Source: Halobacteriales archaeon
GTDB lineage: Archaea; Halobacteriota; Halobacteria; Halobacteriales; SKSH01
Direction of reading: 5' to 3'
Length of the DNA stretch: 6,963 nt
NCBI GenBank assembly: GCA_007118075.1
Contig: SKSH01000018.1
Coordinates: 1-6,963, forward strand
The notes below the pieces were generated by a model, which did not search any database, was not told where the DNA came from, and saw nothing but the letters and a program-made list of their open reading frames with translations. This document shows, one piece after another, positions 1 through 6,205 of the stretch. The position numbers and the translations under genes are program-made. How positions within the stretch are numbered: position 1 is the first letter of the stretch; every line of letters starts with the position of its first letter.

Positions 1-852
1 CGAACGCACATCGTCGAGCAAGTCGAGCACCGCCGGTGCAAGGTCCAATTCGGTTCGGGCAATCCCCACGACGAGTTCGTTGGCAAGCTCCCCAAGAGCC
101 GATGCGGTCTGGTCGGTGGGCGCATCAGCCTCGATACCAGCCTCGATGATGTCGACGAGCGCGCTTCCGACGATCGCCCCATCTGCACCTGCATCTATGA
201 CGGTCCGGGCCTGCTCACCGGTGGAGATACCAAAGCCAACCGCTACCGGTCGATCCCAATCTGCGACTCTGGCGATCGACTGGCGGGTCACGGCCGCAAC
301 TTGGTCACTGGCACCGGTCGTCCCCATGCGTGCCTGTACGTACACGAAACCAGCGCCGCGTTGTCTAATTCGTTCAAGTCGGTGGTCGGTCGTCGTCGGG
401 GCAACGATGAAGATCAGATCGACATCATGGGTCTCACAGGCATCGGCCAGGGTATTCGACTCCTCGACAGGCAGATCTGGAACGATCACGCCGTCGATTC
501 CTGCCTCGACACACCGCTCGATGAAGGCAGGTGGGCCGGCTCCATCCTTGAAGCGATAGATGAGATTGTAGTAGGTCATACAGATCAGGGGGATATCCAC
601 CGAGAGCGACTCGACCAGGTCGAAGTACGCCGGTGGTGTCATGCCGGCATCCAGGGAGCGAGTGATTCCTCGTTGAATCGTCGGACCTTCTGCCACAGGT
701 TCCGAGAACGGCAATCCCAACTCGATGGCAGACGCACCAGCCTCAGCGAGGGTTTCGACGAACGTCGCGGTCTCCGTTGGCCCTGGATCGCCTGCTACCA
801 GGTACGGGATGAAGGCAGGGCCGTCAGCAAATGCTTGCTCGAGTCGGCTCAT
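1..852 (-). CDS. trpA: Tryptophan synthase alpha chain, 3' end cut by window
   Basis: TrpA cleaves indole-3-glycerol phosphate to indole and glyceraldehyde 3-phosphate and passes indole to TrpB in the alpha-beta complex. The frame is open for 284 codons from the ATG at 852-850 to the window edge. Since the family is usually about 265-285 residues, the stop should lie just outside. Visible motifs: IPYLVAGDP (14-22), IELGLPFSEP (43-52) with the catalytic Glu at E44 (E49 in E. coli), VPDLPVEES (124-132), ARMGTTGA (174-181), and the phosphate-binding GFGIS (206-210) and GSALV (229-233). The second catalytic acid, Asp60 in E. coli, is Glu here (E55, AEGP). I recall the same change in other haloarchaeal TrpA, so it looks like a lineage trait. 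The start overlaps the trpB stop (ATGA), and GGAGGG lies 6 nt upstream of it. It is the last gene of the operon in view. Confidence 0.96.
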   Translation of the reverse strand, partial: MSRLEQAFADGPAFIPYLVAGDPGPTETATFVETLAEAGASAIELGLPFSEPVAEGPTIQRGITRSLDAGMTPPAYFDLVESLSVDIPLICMTYYNLIYRFKDGAGPPAFIERCVEAGIDGVIVPDLPVEESNTLADACETHDVDLIFIVAPTTTDHRLERIRQRGAGFVYVQARMGTTGASDQVAAVTRQSIARVADWDRPVAVGFGISTGEQARTVIDAGADGAIVGSALVDIIEAGIEADAPTDQTASALGELANELVVGIARTELDLAPAVLDLLDDVRS

Positions 853-2069
853 CTGGATCCCTCCGAGATGGACGCGCGGACGGTCTCCAGGTCCTTATCC
901 CCGCGACCTGAGAGGATGACGATGACCGCTTCGCCGAGTGTCGATGCCGCCTGATCGAGATAGCCGAGTGCATGCGATGACTCCAATGCTGGGAGGATAC
1001 CCTCGGTCGAGGCCAATCGTTCGAACGCCGCAAGGGCTGCTTCATCACTGGCCGTTGCCGCAATCACTCGACCCGATTCGACGAGTGCAGCCAGTTCCGG
1101 TCCAACCCCGGCATAATCGAGCCCGGCACTGATGCTATGTGATTCGAGAATCTGTCCATGTTCGTCCTGTAACAACCGGGTGAGGGCCCCGTGTAACACC
1201 CCGTCCGTTCCGGTGGTGAGTGAGGCAGAATGATGTGCGACTCCATCTCCCGATGTGAGCGCACCACCGGCACCGCCGGCTTCGACCGCATATAGGTCGA
1301 CCGTCTCTTCCTCTCGGAAATGGTGGAATCCTCCGATCGCATTCGAGCCACCACCTGCACACGCAAGGACCGCATCCGGGGCTCCTCCTACCTGTTCTTC
1401 GAACTGTGCTTTTGCCTCAGCCGAGATGACCGATTGGAAGTCCCTGACCATCGCTGGGAACGGATGCGGTCCGACGATCGAGCCGATCACGTAATGGGTA
1501 TCCTCGACGGTGGTCGCCCAGTCGCGAAGCGTCTCGTTGATCGCCTCCTTGAGGGTCCCTCGTCCGGCATCGACAGGAGAGATAGTCGCCCCGGATAACT
1601 CGATCCTGAAGGCGTTTTGTTGCTGCCGTTTGATGTCGGTGGTCCCCATGTAGATCTCACATTCCATATCCAAAGCTGCGGCTGCCATCGCAGTGGCCGT
1701 CCCGTGCTGTCCCGCCCCGGTCTCGGCGATAATCCGGTCCTTTCCCATGTACTTGGCCAGGAGACATTGTCCGAGGGCGTTGTTCAGTTTGTGTGCCCCA
1801 CCGTGAAGCAGATCCTCGCGCTTGAGGTAGACATCGAGTCCGTAGGTTGCACTCAAGCCAGTGGCATGGGTCAACGGTGTCGGTCGGCCCCCGTACGTTT
1901 CCAAGCGATCTCGGAAATCATCCATGAAACCAGATGCATTGTGTACGACGAATCGGTCGTATGCATCGATGAGCTCCTCGACCGCCGGCATCAGTACTTC
2001 GGGGACGAACTGACCGCCGTAGATATCGTACCGTCCCTCGATATCACCAGATCCAATACGGTTGGTCAT
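849..2069 (-). CDS. trpB: Tryptophan synthase beta chain (TrpB1 type)
   Basis: This PLP enzyme condenses indole with L-serine to give L-tryptophan and works in a complex with TrpA. The protein has 406 residues, normal for the family. Motifs: substrate-loop region GRPTPL (61-66), PLP lysine K94 in GGAHKLNNALGQ, catalytic glutamate E116 in AETGAGQHG, phosphate-binding GGGSN (239-243), E363 in ALESSHAL, and S387 in LSGRGDKD, which contacts the PLP ring nitrogen. The YDIYGGQFVPE start and the canonical loops place it with TrpB1, not the stand-alone TrpB2. An in-frame ATG exists 36 codons upstream (2177), but I chose 2069. There the protein begins where the family does, GGAGGTG lies about 9 nt upstream, and the ATG overlaps the trpG stop as ATGA. 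The longer version would overlap trpG by more than 100 nt with unrelated residues. Confidence 0.98.
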   Translation of the reverse strand: MTNRIGSGDIEGRYDIYGGQFVPEVLMPAVEELIDAYDRFVVHNASGFMDDFRDRLETYGGRPTPLTHATGLSATYGLDVYLKREDLLHGGAHKLNNALGQCLLAKYMGKDRIIAETGAGQHGTATAMAAAALDMECEIYMGTTDIKRQQQNAFRIELSGATISPVDAGRGTLKEAINETLRDWATTVEDTHYVIGSIVGPHPFPAMVRDFQSVISAEAKAQFEEQVGGAPDAVLACAGGGSNAIGGFHHFREEETVDLYAVEAGGAGGALTSGDGVAHHSASLTTGTDGVLHGALTRLLQDEHGQILESHSISAGLDYAGVGPELAALVESGRVIAATASDEAALAAFERLASTEGILPALESSHALGYLDQAASTLGEAVIVILSGRGDKDLETVRASISEGSR

Positions 2070-2677
2070 CCCTGCGCCACCTCCGTGACCGGGCCGTTGA
2101 TAAATTGGGTCGCCACGTTCGCCATTAACTGCCGCCCCACTGGAGTGAGCACGCTCTCTGGATGGAACATGACACATTCAATCGGGAACTCGCGGTGGCG
2201 GATGCCCATGATAAGTCGATGCCCATCCTCCTCACTCCACGCGGTAACCTTGAACGATTCCGGAACCGAGGTGGCGATGAGCGAGTGATAGCGGCCACCT
2301 CTGAAGGTGGCTGGAAGACCGCTGAAGACGCCCTCACCATCATGGTGGATCGTGGATGCCCGGCCATGTACCGGCTCTGGTGCACGCTCGACAGTGCCGC
2401 CGAAGGCGTGGACGGCGATCTCGAGGCCGAGGCAGACACCAAAGGTAGGTGTCCTCTGACTCAGTGTGTGCAAGACCTCAGGAACCACGCCAACGTCACG
2501 TTGGTTCGCCGGATTACCGGGACCAGGTGAGATGACGATACCATCAGGCTCCATCTCGGCAATGACCTCGAATGAGGTATCGTTCGGGACGACTTGCACC
2601 TCGACGTGGTGGCCGAGGTAGTCCACGAGGTTGTACGTGAACGAATCGTAATTGTCGATAACGACGACCTCAGTCAT
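2066..2677 (-). CDS. trpG: Anthranilate synthase component II (glutamine amidotransferase)
   Basis: TrpG hydrolyses glutamine and channels ammonia to TrpE for anthranilate formation. The protein has 203 residues, typical for a stand-alone class I amidotransferase. Motifs: IDNYDSFTYNLVDYLG (7-22), oxyanion loop SPGPGNP (50-56), nucleophile C82 in FGVCLGLE, RYHSL (129-133), and H172 and E174 of the triad in FHPES. The residues after the nucleophile are Leu-Glu where most TrpG/PabA proteins have His-Gln (GVCLGHQ). I believe haloarchaeal TrpG shares this change. The start overlaps the end of trpE by 8 nt and has GGAGGTG about 10 nt upstream. The trpE context, and the Trp-binding motif in that partner, favour anthranilate synthase over aminodeoxychorismate synthase. 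Confidence 0.97.
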   Translation of the reverse strand: MTEVVVIDNYDSFTYNLVDYLGHHVEVQVVPNDTSFEVIAEMEPDGIVISPGPGNPANQRDVGVVPEVLHTLSQRTPTFGVCLGLEIAVHAFGGTVERAPEPVHGRASTIHHDGEGVFSGLPATFRGGRYHSLIATSVPESFKVTAWSEEDGHRLIMGIRHREFPIECVMFHPESVLTPVGRQLMANVATQFINGPVTEVAQG

Positions 2678-4340
2678 CGTGTGTTGACACCTCCGTCACC
2701 GAGGTATCCTCACCACTAGCAAGTTCGATGGCGGCACGAAGCCCATCGAGCTTCGATTCAGTCTCCTCGAACTCCCTGGCGGGGTCGCTCGCTGCCACGA
2801 TCCCTGCCCCGGCACGAATCGTGAGGCGATCGGGGGTACCCGAACGAATCGTGGCCGTCCGGATGACGATCGCGAGATCTGCCTCGCCGTTCCACGACAA
2901 GTATCCAACACCGCCACCATAGACACCACGTGCATCGGGTTCCAATTCATTGATGAGCTCCATCGAGCGATGTTTCGGCGCCCCGGTGAGTGTCCCCGCG
3001 GGAAAGAGCGATCGGAGCGCATCCAACACATCCGCATCCTGAGCGAGTTCACCGATGACCTCACTCTCGATGTGTTGGACGTGGCTGTACTTCCGCACGG
3101 CCATGAATTCGGTTACCTCGACACTCCCACCGCGGCAGACCCGTCTTAGATCGTTCCTTGCAAGGTCGACCAACATGGTATGCTCTGCGCGTTCTTTGGG
3201 ATCGGCGAGCAGCTCACCAGCGAGACGTCGGTCTTCCACCGGATCGGGCGCATCATTCGTCGGTAAGCCACCTCTGCCTGCAGTCCCGGCGATCGGGTTC
3301 GCGACTACCCGTCGCCGATCACCATCGTTCGCAACGGTCACGAGGGTCTCTGGGCTCGCCCCGATGACGGCGAAGTCATCGAACTCGAGGTGATACATGT
3401 ACGGCGACGGGCTGGTCTGCTGCAACGCCCGATACAGCTCGAACGGATCGAACTGACCGGTCAGCTCACTCGACCGCGAGATGACCGTCTGGTAGACCTC
3501 ACCCTCCGCGATGCGGTCTCTGACTCCCTCCACGGCTGCCTCGTAATCGTCCCGTGGGCCATCCATCCGCTCGGCGATCTCAAAGGGACCGGTCACCGGG
3601 GTAGCCGATTGTGACAACCGTTCCTCGATGAATGATACCTCAGATTCTGCCCGCTCGAGCACCCGGTCGAGGTCTGCCCCTGGTCGAATATACGGGGTCA
3701 TGACGAGGGTAATGGTATCGTCCTGATGGTCGAAAGCGATGGTCTTCGTGTTGACAACGAATGATGCATCTGGAACCAAGGAGTCAGGTCGCTCGACCGG
3801 TGCACCGTCGAGCCAGAGGTCGTGTACCGCCTCGTAGGCGACGAACCCCACGAGCCCGCCATCAAGTCGGTGACGGCGACTAGCTTCCCAACCGATATCG
3901 ACCGTATCAGGGAACATCTCCCGAAGGTGCGTGAGCATCGAGCTCCCCTCTTCGAGCTCGGTGAGGTCGTACCGATCACCGATCGGATGAGCAGCCAATG
4001 GGGTGAACGTCGCCCGACCATCGGTGATCGAGATCCGTGCGAGAGGATCGTATCCGATGAACGAGAATCGGGCACGATCAGGTGGTGCTGATGAGGTCGT
4101 ATAGACGCCACCGGGATCACTAGAATCAGCTTTTGCGGCACTCTCCAAGAGGAACTGGTGGTCTGGAGACGAATCAGCATCGTCGGTTCGACCAGAGAGA
4201 ATGGTGAACGCGGCAAGGGGGGTGATGTCCACATCAAGTGAGCGGGTGAGTCTGAGACGAACCGCATCGTCGGTGAGAGCCTGTTCAACTCGTTCGATGT
4301 CCACTTCGAACGCGGATGACTGTGGTGAGGTCTCGGTCAT
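2670..4340 (-). CDS. trpE: Anthranilate synthase component I
   Basis: TrpE converts chorismate plus ammonia (from TrpG) to anthranilate and pyruvate, the committed step of tryptophan synthesis. The 556-residue protein has an N-terminal regulatory half and a C-terminal chorismate-binding half. LLES at 64-67 matches the motif that forms the allosteric Trp site in feedback-sensitive TrpE, so inhibition by Trp is likely. Catalytic-half motifs: GEVYQTVISR (280-289), ASPETL (328-333), PIAGT (349-353), LVDLARNDL (390-398), HIES with H423, FPAGTLTGAPK (446-456) and an acidic metal-site stretch EFEETESKLD (523-532). The ATG at 4340 overlaps the trpF stop as ATGA, with a strong AGGAGGT about 6 nt upstream. 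Its own stop lies inside the start of trpG (8-nt overlap), which suggests coupled synthesis of the two subunits. Confidence 0.97.
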   Translation of the reverse strand: MTETSPQSSAFEVDIERVEQALTDDAVRLRLTRSLDVDITPLAAFTILSGRTDDADSSPDHQFLLESAAKADSSDPGGVYTTSSAPPDRARFSFIGYDPLARISITDGRATFTPLAAHPIGDRYDLTELEEGSSMLTHLREMFPDTVDIGWEASRRHRLDGGLVGFVAYEAVHDLWLDGAPVERPDSLVPDASFVVNTKTIAFDHQDDTITLVMTPYIRPGADLDRVLERAESEVSFIEERLSQSATPVTGPFEIAERMDGPRDDYEAAVEGVRDRIAEGEVYQTVISRSSELTGQFDPFELYRALQQTSPSPYMYHLEFDDFAVIGASPETLVTVANDGDRRRVVANPIAGTAGRGGLPTNDAPDPVEDRRLAGELLADPKERAEHTMLVDLARNDLRRVCRGGSVEVTEFMAVRKYSHVQHIESEVIGELAQDADVLDALRSLFPAGTLTGAPKHRSMELINELEPDARGVYGGGVGYLSWNGEADLAIVIRTATIRSGTPDRLTIRAGAGIVAASDPAREFEETESKLDGLRAAIELASGEDTSVTEVSTHDD

Positions 4341-4984
4341 GAATGGACCTCCTCGATGGCAACGGTCCGTTGGATGAACTGCTCGACGGCGACTGGATCC
4401 TTGCGACCGTGAGCATCCTCGACACCGGAGGCAACATCCAGCGCATATGGCGCAACCTCATCGATTGCCGTTGCAGCATTGGTGGGGTCGAGACCTCCAG
4501 CGAGGATCACCGGTGCATCAAGCTCGTCGATCAGGGTCGATACCCGCTCCCAATCGGTGCGTTCGCCAGTACCACCGGTCCCATCGGGGGCGATATTATC
4601 GAGCACGATGGCGTCCGCCTGAGCGGCAAGTTGCTGAACCGAGGAATCATGTGGATCGACTGCTGCGAGCACCCGTCGTGTTGACACATTGGTGAGCTCG
4701 GCCACAAATGAGTCGGTGACGTCACCATGGAGTTGAATCGCGTCGGCACCGCTTCGTTCAAGCAGTTTGAGGGCAGCATCTACCGAGGTTGCCATCGTGA
4801 CGAGCACCGTCGTGACGAATGGGGAGGTCCCATCGATCAAGGTCTTCGCCTCGTCAAGTGATATCTCGCGATGGGAATCCACTGGGACATCGACGATGAA
4901 ACCGACCGCATCGGCACCAGCCTCGACAGCGACATCACGGTCGGCCTCGGTCGTCAGACCACAGATCTTGACTCGCGTCCTCAT
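4337..4984 (-). CDS. trpF: Phosphoribosylanthranilate isomerase
   Basis: TrpF isomerises phosphoribosyl-anthranilate to the carboxyphenylamino-deoxyribulose phosphate used by TrpC. It is a TIM-barrel protein of 215 residues, normal for a single-domain TrpF. Motifs: KICGLT (6-11) with catalytic C8, QLHG (84-87), catalytic D129 in LDN followed by a Gly-rich GTGGTG loop (135-140), LAGGL (161-165) and DVASGVE (183-189), which forms a phosphate-binding end of the barrel. The ATG at 4984 overlaps the trpD stop as ATGA and follows AGGAGGTG, a near-perfect Shine-Dalgarno. There is no fused TrpC domain, so the next pathway step must be encoded elsewhere. Confidence 0.97.
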   Translation of the reverse strand: MRTRVKICGLTTEADRDVAVEAGADAVGFIVDVPVDSHREISLDEAKTLIDGTSPFVTTVLVTMATSVDAALKLLERSGADAIQLHGDVTDSFVAELTNVSTRRVLAAVDPHDSSVQQLAAQADAIVLDNIAPDGTGGTGERTDWERVSTLIDELDAPVILAGGLDPTNAATAIDEVAPYALDVASGVEDAHGRKDPVAVEQFIQRTVAIEEVHS

Positions 4985-5985
4985 GAGGCCACCTCCTGAG
5001 TGAGTCGATCAAGCAAGCGAGCGCCACCACCATCCTCCAAAGTCTGCTGGGCCAGTTCGACCCCCTCACCGATCGATGAGGTTCGGCCCCCGACATACGC
5101 TGCCGCCCCAGCGTTCGCCATGACGATATCGCGTTTCGCACTGGTCTCCGCTCCAGTCAAGATTCGTCTGGTGATCGCCGCGTTCTCCTGTGGTGTGCCA
5201 CCAGCGATGGCATCAATCGGTGTCTGATCCAGACCCAGTTCCGTTGGTGTGAGTTCGTACCGTTCGATTTCATCACCCTTGACCTCTGCAACCACCGTTG
5301 GGGCATGTACGGCGATCTCGTCGATGCCCGCACCATGGACGATGAGGGCGTGTTCGGTTCCCAAACACGCGACCGCTCCAGCAACGAGGTCGACAGTCTC
5401 CGCATCGAACACTCCGATCACCTGCCGAGAGGCATCGGCGGGATTCGTGAGCGGCCCGATGAGATTGAACACCGTCCGAATACCCAACGACTGCCGAGCC
5501 GAGGCAACCGCACCCATCGCTGGATGGAAGGTCGGAGCGTGGAAGTAGCCAAAGCCGACCTCAACGAGCATCCGTCTCGATGTCTCGATCGACGCATCAA
5601 TCGGGACACCGAGTGATTCCAACACGTCACTGCTACCGGATGCCGACGATACCGCTCGATTGCCATGTTTCGCCACCGCAACACCCATCGCGGCGGCCAA
5701 GAGTGCACTGGTCGTCGATACATTGAACGTATGATGAGCATCACCGCCGGTCCCACAGGTGTCCACGAGCGGTTCGACCGTTGATTCGATGGAGCGACAA
5801 TTCGCCCGAAGACCCTCAGCAAACCCGGCTAGTTCTGCAGCGGTGACTCCTTTGGCACGGAGCGCCACAAGGATACCAGCAATCTGGGCGTCATCAGCGT
5901 CAGTCAATAACTGATCAGCCAGACCTCTCGCCTCAGCTTGATCTAGATCCTCACCGTCGAGAATGGTCTCTATCGTCGTTTTCAT
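4981..5985 (-). CDS. trpD: Anthranilate phosphoribosyltransferase, first enzyme gene of the operon
   Basis: TrpD transfers phosphoribose from PRPP to anthranilate. The 334-residue protein is full length. Motifs: PRPP-binding DTCGTGGD (75-82), NVST (88-91), KHGNRAVSSASGSSDVLESLG (from 106), NLIGPLTNPA (174-183), and GIDEIA (220-225) with the Asp-Glu pair that binds magnesium. No tryptophan occurs in the whole protein. The ATG at 5985 is the only plausible start because an in-frame stop lies eight codons upstream. Unlike the other trp genes it lacks a clear Shine-Dalgarno: the preceding bases are GGGGACGCTCG. There is also no convincing TATA box about 30 nt upstream. Its ATG overlaps the stop of a 40-codon reading frame (ATGA), so initiation may rely on coupling. 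Confidence 0.97.
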   Translation of the reverse strand: MKTTIETILDGEDLDQAEARGLADQLLTDADDAQIAGILVALRAKGVTAAELAGFAEGLRANCRSIESTVEPLVDTCGTGGDAHHTFNVSTTSALLAAAMGVAVAKHGNRAVSSASGSSDVLESLGVPIDASIETSRRMLVEVGFGYFHAPTFHPAMGAVASARQSLGIRTVFNLIGPLTNPADASRQVIGVFDAETVDLVAGAVACLGTEHALIVHGAGIDEIAVHAPTVVAEVKGDEIERYELTPTELGLDQTPIDAIAGGTPQENAAITRRILTGAETSAKRDIVMANAGAAAYVGGRTSSIGEGVELAQQTLEDGGGARLLDRLTQEVAS

Positions 5986-6104
5986 CGAGCGTCCCCATGG
6001 GTCGTGCTACTGCTCGAAATCCGACCACGGGGTCGAAATGGTGGTGGTCGGTGATGGTTGCTCAGGTGCGGTGCGTCGGGTTGTGATTTGGTGGTATCAG
6101 TCAT
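5982..6104 (-). CDS. Possible 40-codon leader ORF overlapping trpD start
   Basis: A 40-residue frame runs from the ATG at 6104-6102 to a TGA at 5984-5982, overlapping the trpD ATG as ATGA, like most gene junctions further down the operon. The product is rich in Pro, His and Ser, begins MTDTTKSQPD, contains HHRPPPF (17-23) and SSSS (30-33), has no Trp, and matches no family I recognise. No Shine-Dalgarno precedes it, but its own ATG overlaps the stop of the upstream 21-codon frame, again as ATGA. Two of three frames would not give this arrangement, so chance is quite possible. If translated, its likely role is to deliver ribosomes to trpD by termination-reinitiation, not to make a functional protein. 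Confidence 0.3.
   Translation of the reverse strand: MTDTTKSQPDAPHLSNHHRPPPFRPRGRISSSSTTHGDAR
6021..6051. repeat. 8-bp inverted repeat close to trpD start
   Basis: CCGACCAC (6021-6028) is repeated inverted as GTGGTCGG (6044-6051), with a 15-nt spacer. It lies about 36-66 nt before the trpD ATG and inside the 40-codon frame. Two TCGAAAT copies (6014-6020 and 6033-6039) lie 19 bp apart, one beside and one within it. It could be an RNA hairpin in the operon leader or an operator. No known regulator motif is recognised. Confidence 0.5.
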
Positions 6105-6166
6105 CTGGTTGTCTTGGGTAGCACATCTGCTGGCGATTCAATCAAAGAGAAAGCAGGAGGGAGCAT
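6101..6166 (-). CDS. Possible 21-codon leader ORF with hairpin-embedded RBS
   Basis: A 21-residue frame starts at the ATG at 6166-6164 and ends with a TGA at 6103-6101 that overlaps the ATG of the 40-codon frame. It begins MLPPAFSLIE and has no recognisable family. GGAGGG at 6177-6172 sits 5 nt upstream of the ATG, a good haloarchaeal Shine-Dalgarno. The same GGAGGG is complementary to CCCTCC at 6161-6156, just inside the frame, so ribosome access could be blocked by a hairpin with the ATG in its loop. The frame is very short and may be fortuitous. The main support is the ribosome binding site and the two linked ATGA overlaps down to trpD. Confidence 0.25.
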   Translation of the reverse strand: MLPPAFSLIESPADVLPKTTR

Positions 6167-6177
6167 CACAACCCTCC
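6139..6177 (-). terminator. Candidate attenuator hairpin followed by pyrimidine-rich tract
   Basis: On the minus strand GGAGGG (6177-6172) pairs with CCCTCC (6161-6156) across a 10-nt loop. The tract TGCTTTCTCTTTGATTG (6155-6139) follows at once. Archaeal termination depends mainly on T-rich tracts, so this could stop transcripts before trpD. The same hairpin would hide the ribosome binding site of the 21-codon frame, so it could act on translation instead. The stem is short, and termination is not shown by sequence alone. Confidence 0.35.
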
Positions 6178-6190
6178 ACGCCGGGTTATG
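6167..6190 (-). promoter_or_regulatory. Alternative hairpin competing with the attenuator stem
   Basis: On the minus strand CATAACCC (6190-6183) pairs with GGGTTGTG (6174-6167), 8 bp with one G-T(U) wobble and an 8-nt loop. It uses bases 6174-6172, which the GGAGGG:CCCTCC stem also needs, so the two folds exclude each other. This is the arrangement expected of an antiterminator versus a terminator or sequestering stem. It rests on inspection only, with no energy calculation. Confidence 0.35.
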
Positions 6191-6205
6191 CCGCGTCGTG
6201 AAATG

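Noticed and set aside
335..344. TGTACGTACA palindrome resembling the methanogen TRP box (TGTACA half-sites)
   Set aside because: It lies inside trpA coding sequence near the end of the operon. No TGTACA was found in the 5986-6362 leader, so a TrpY-type operator is not supported.
2070..2177. N-terminal extension of TrpB by 36 residues
   Set aside because: The added residues do not resemble TrpB and overlap trpG by over 100 nt. The ATG at 2069 has a Shine-Dalgarno and the ATGA junction seen at most neighbours.
1617..2288. 223-codon plus-strand frame antisense to trpB and trpG
   Set aside because: Its whole length is antisense to two genes with complete catalytic motifs, and the protein resembles no family. 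It is a shadow frame, as is the 217-codon frame at 301-954 opposite trpA/trpB.
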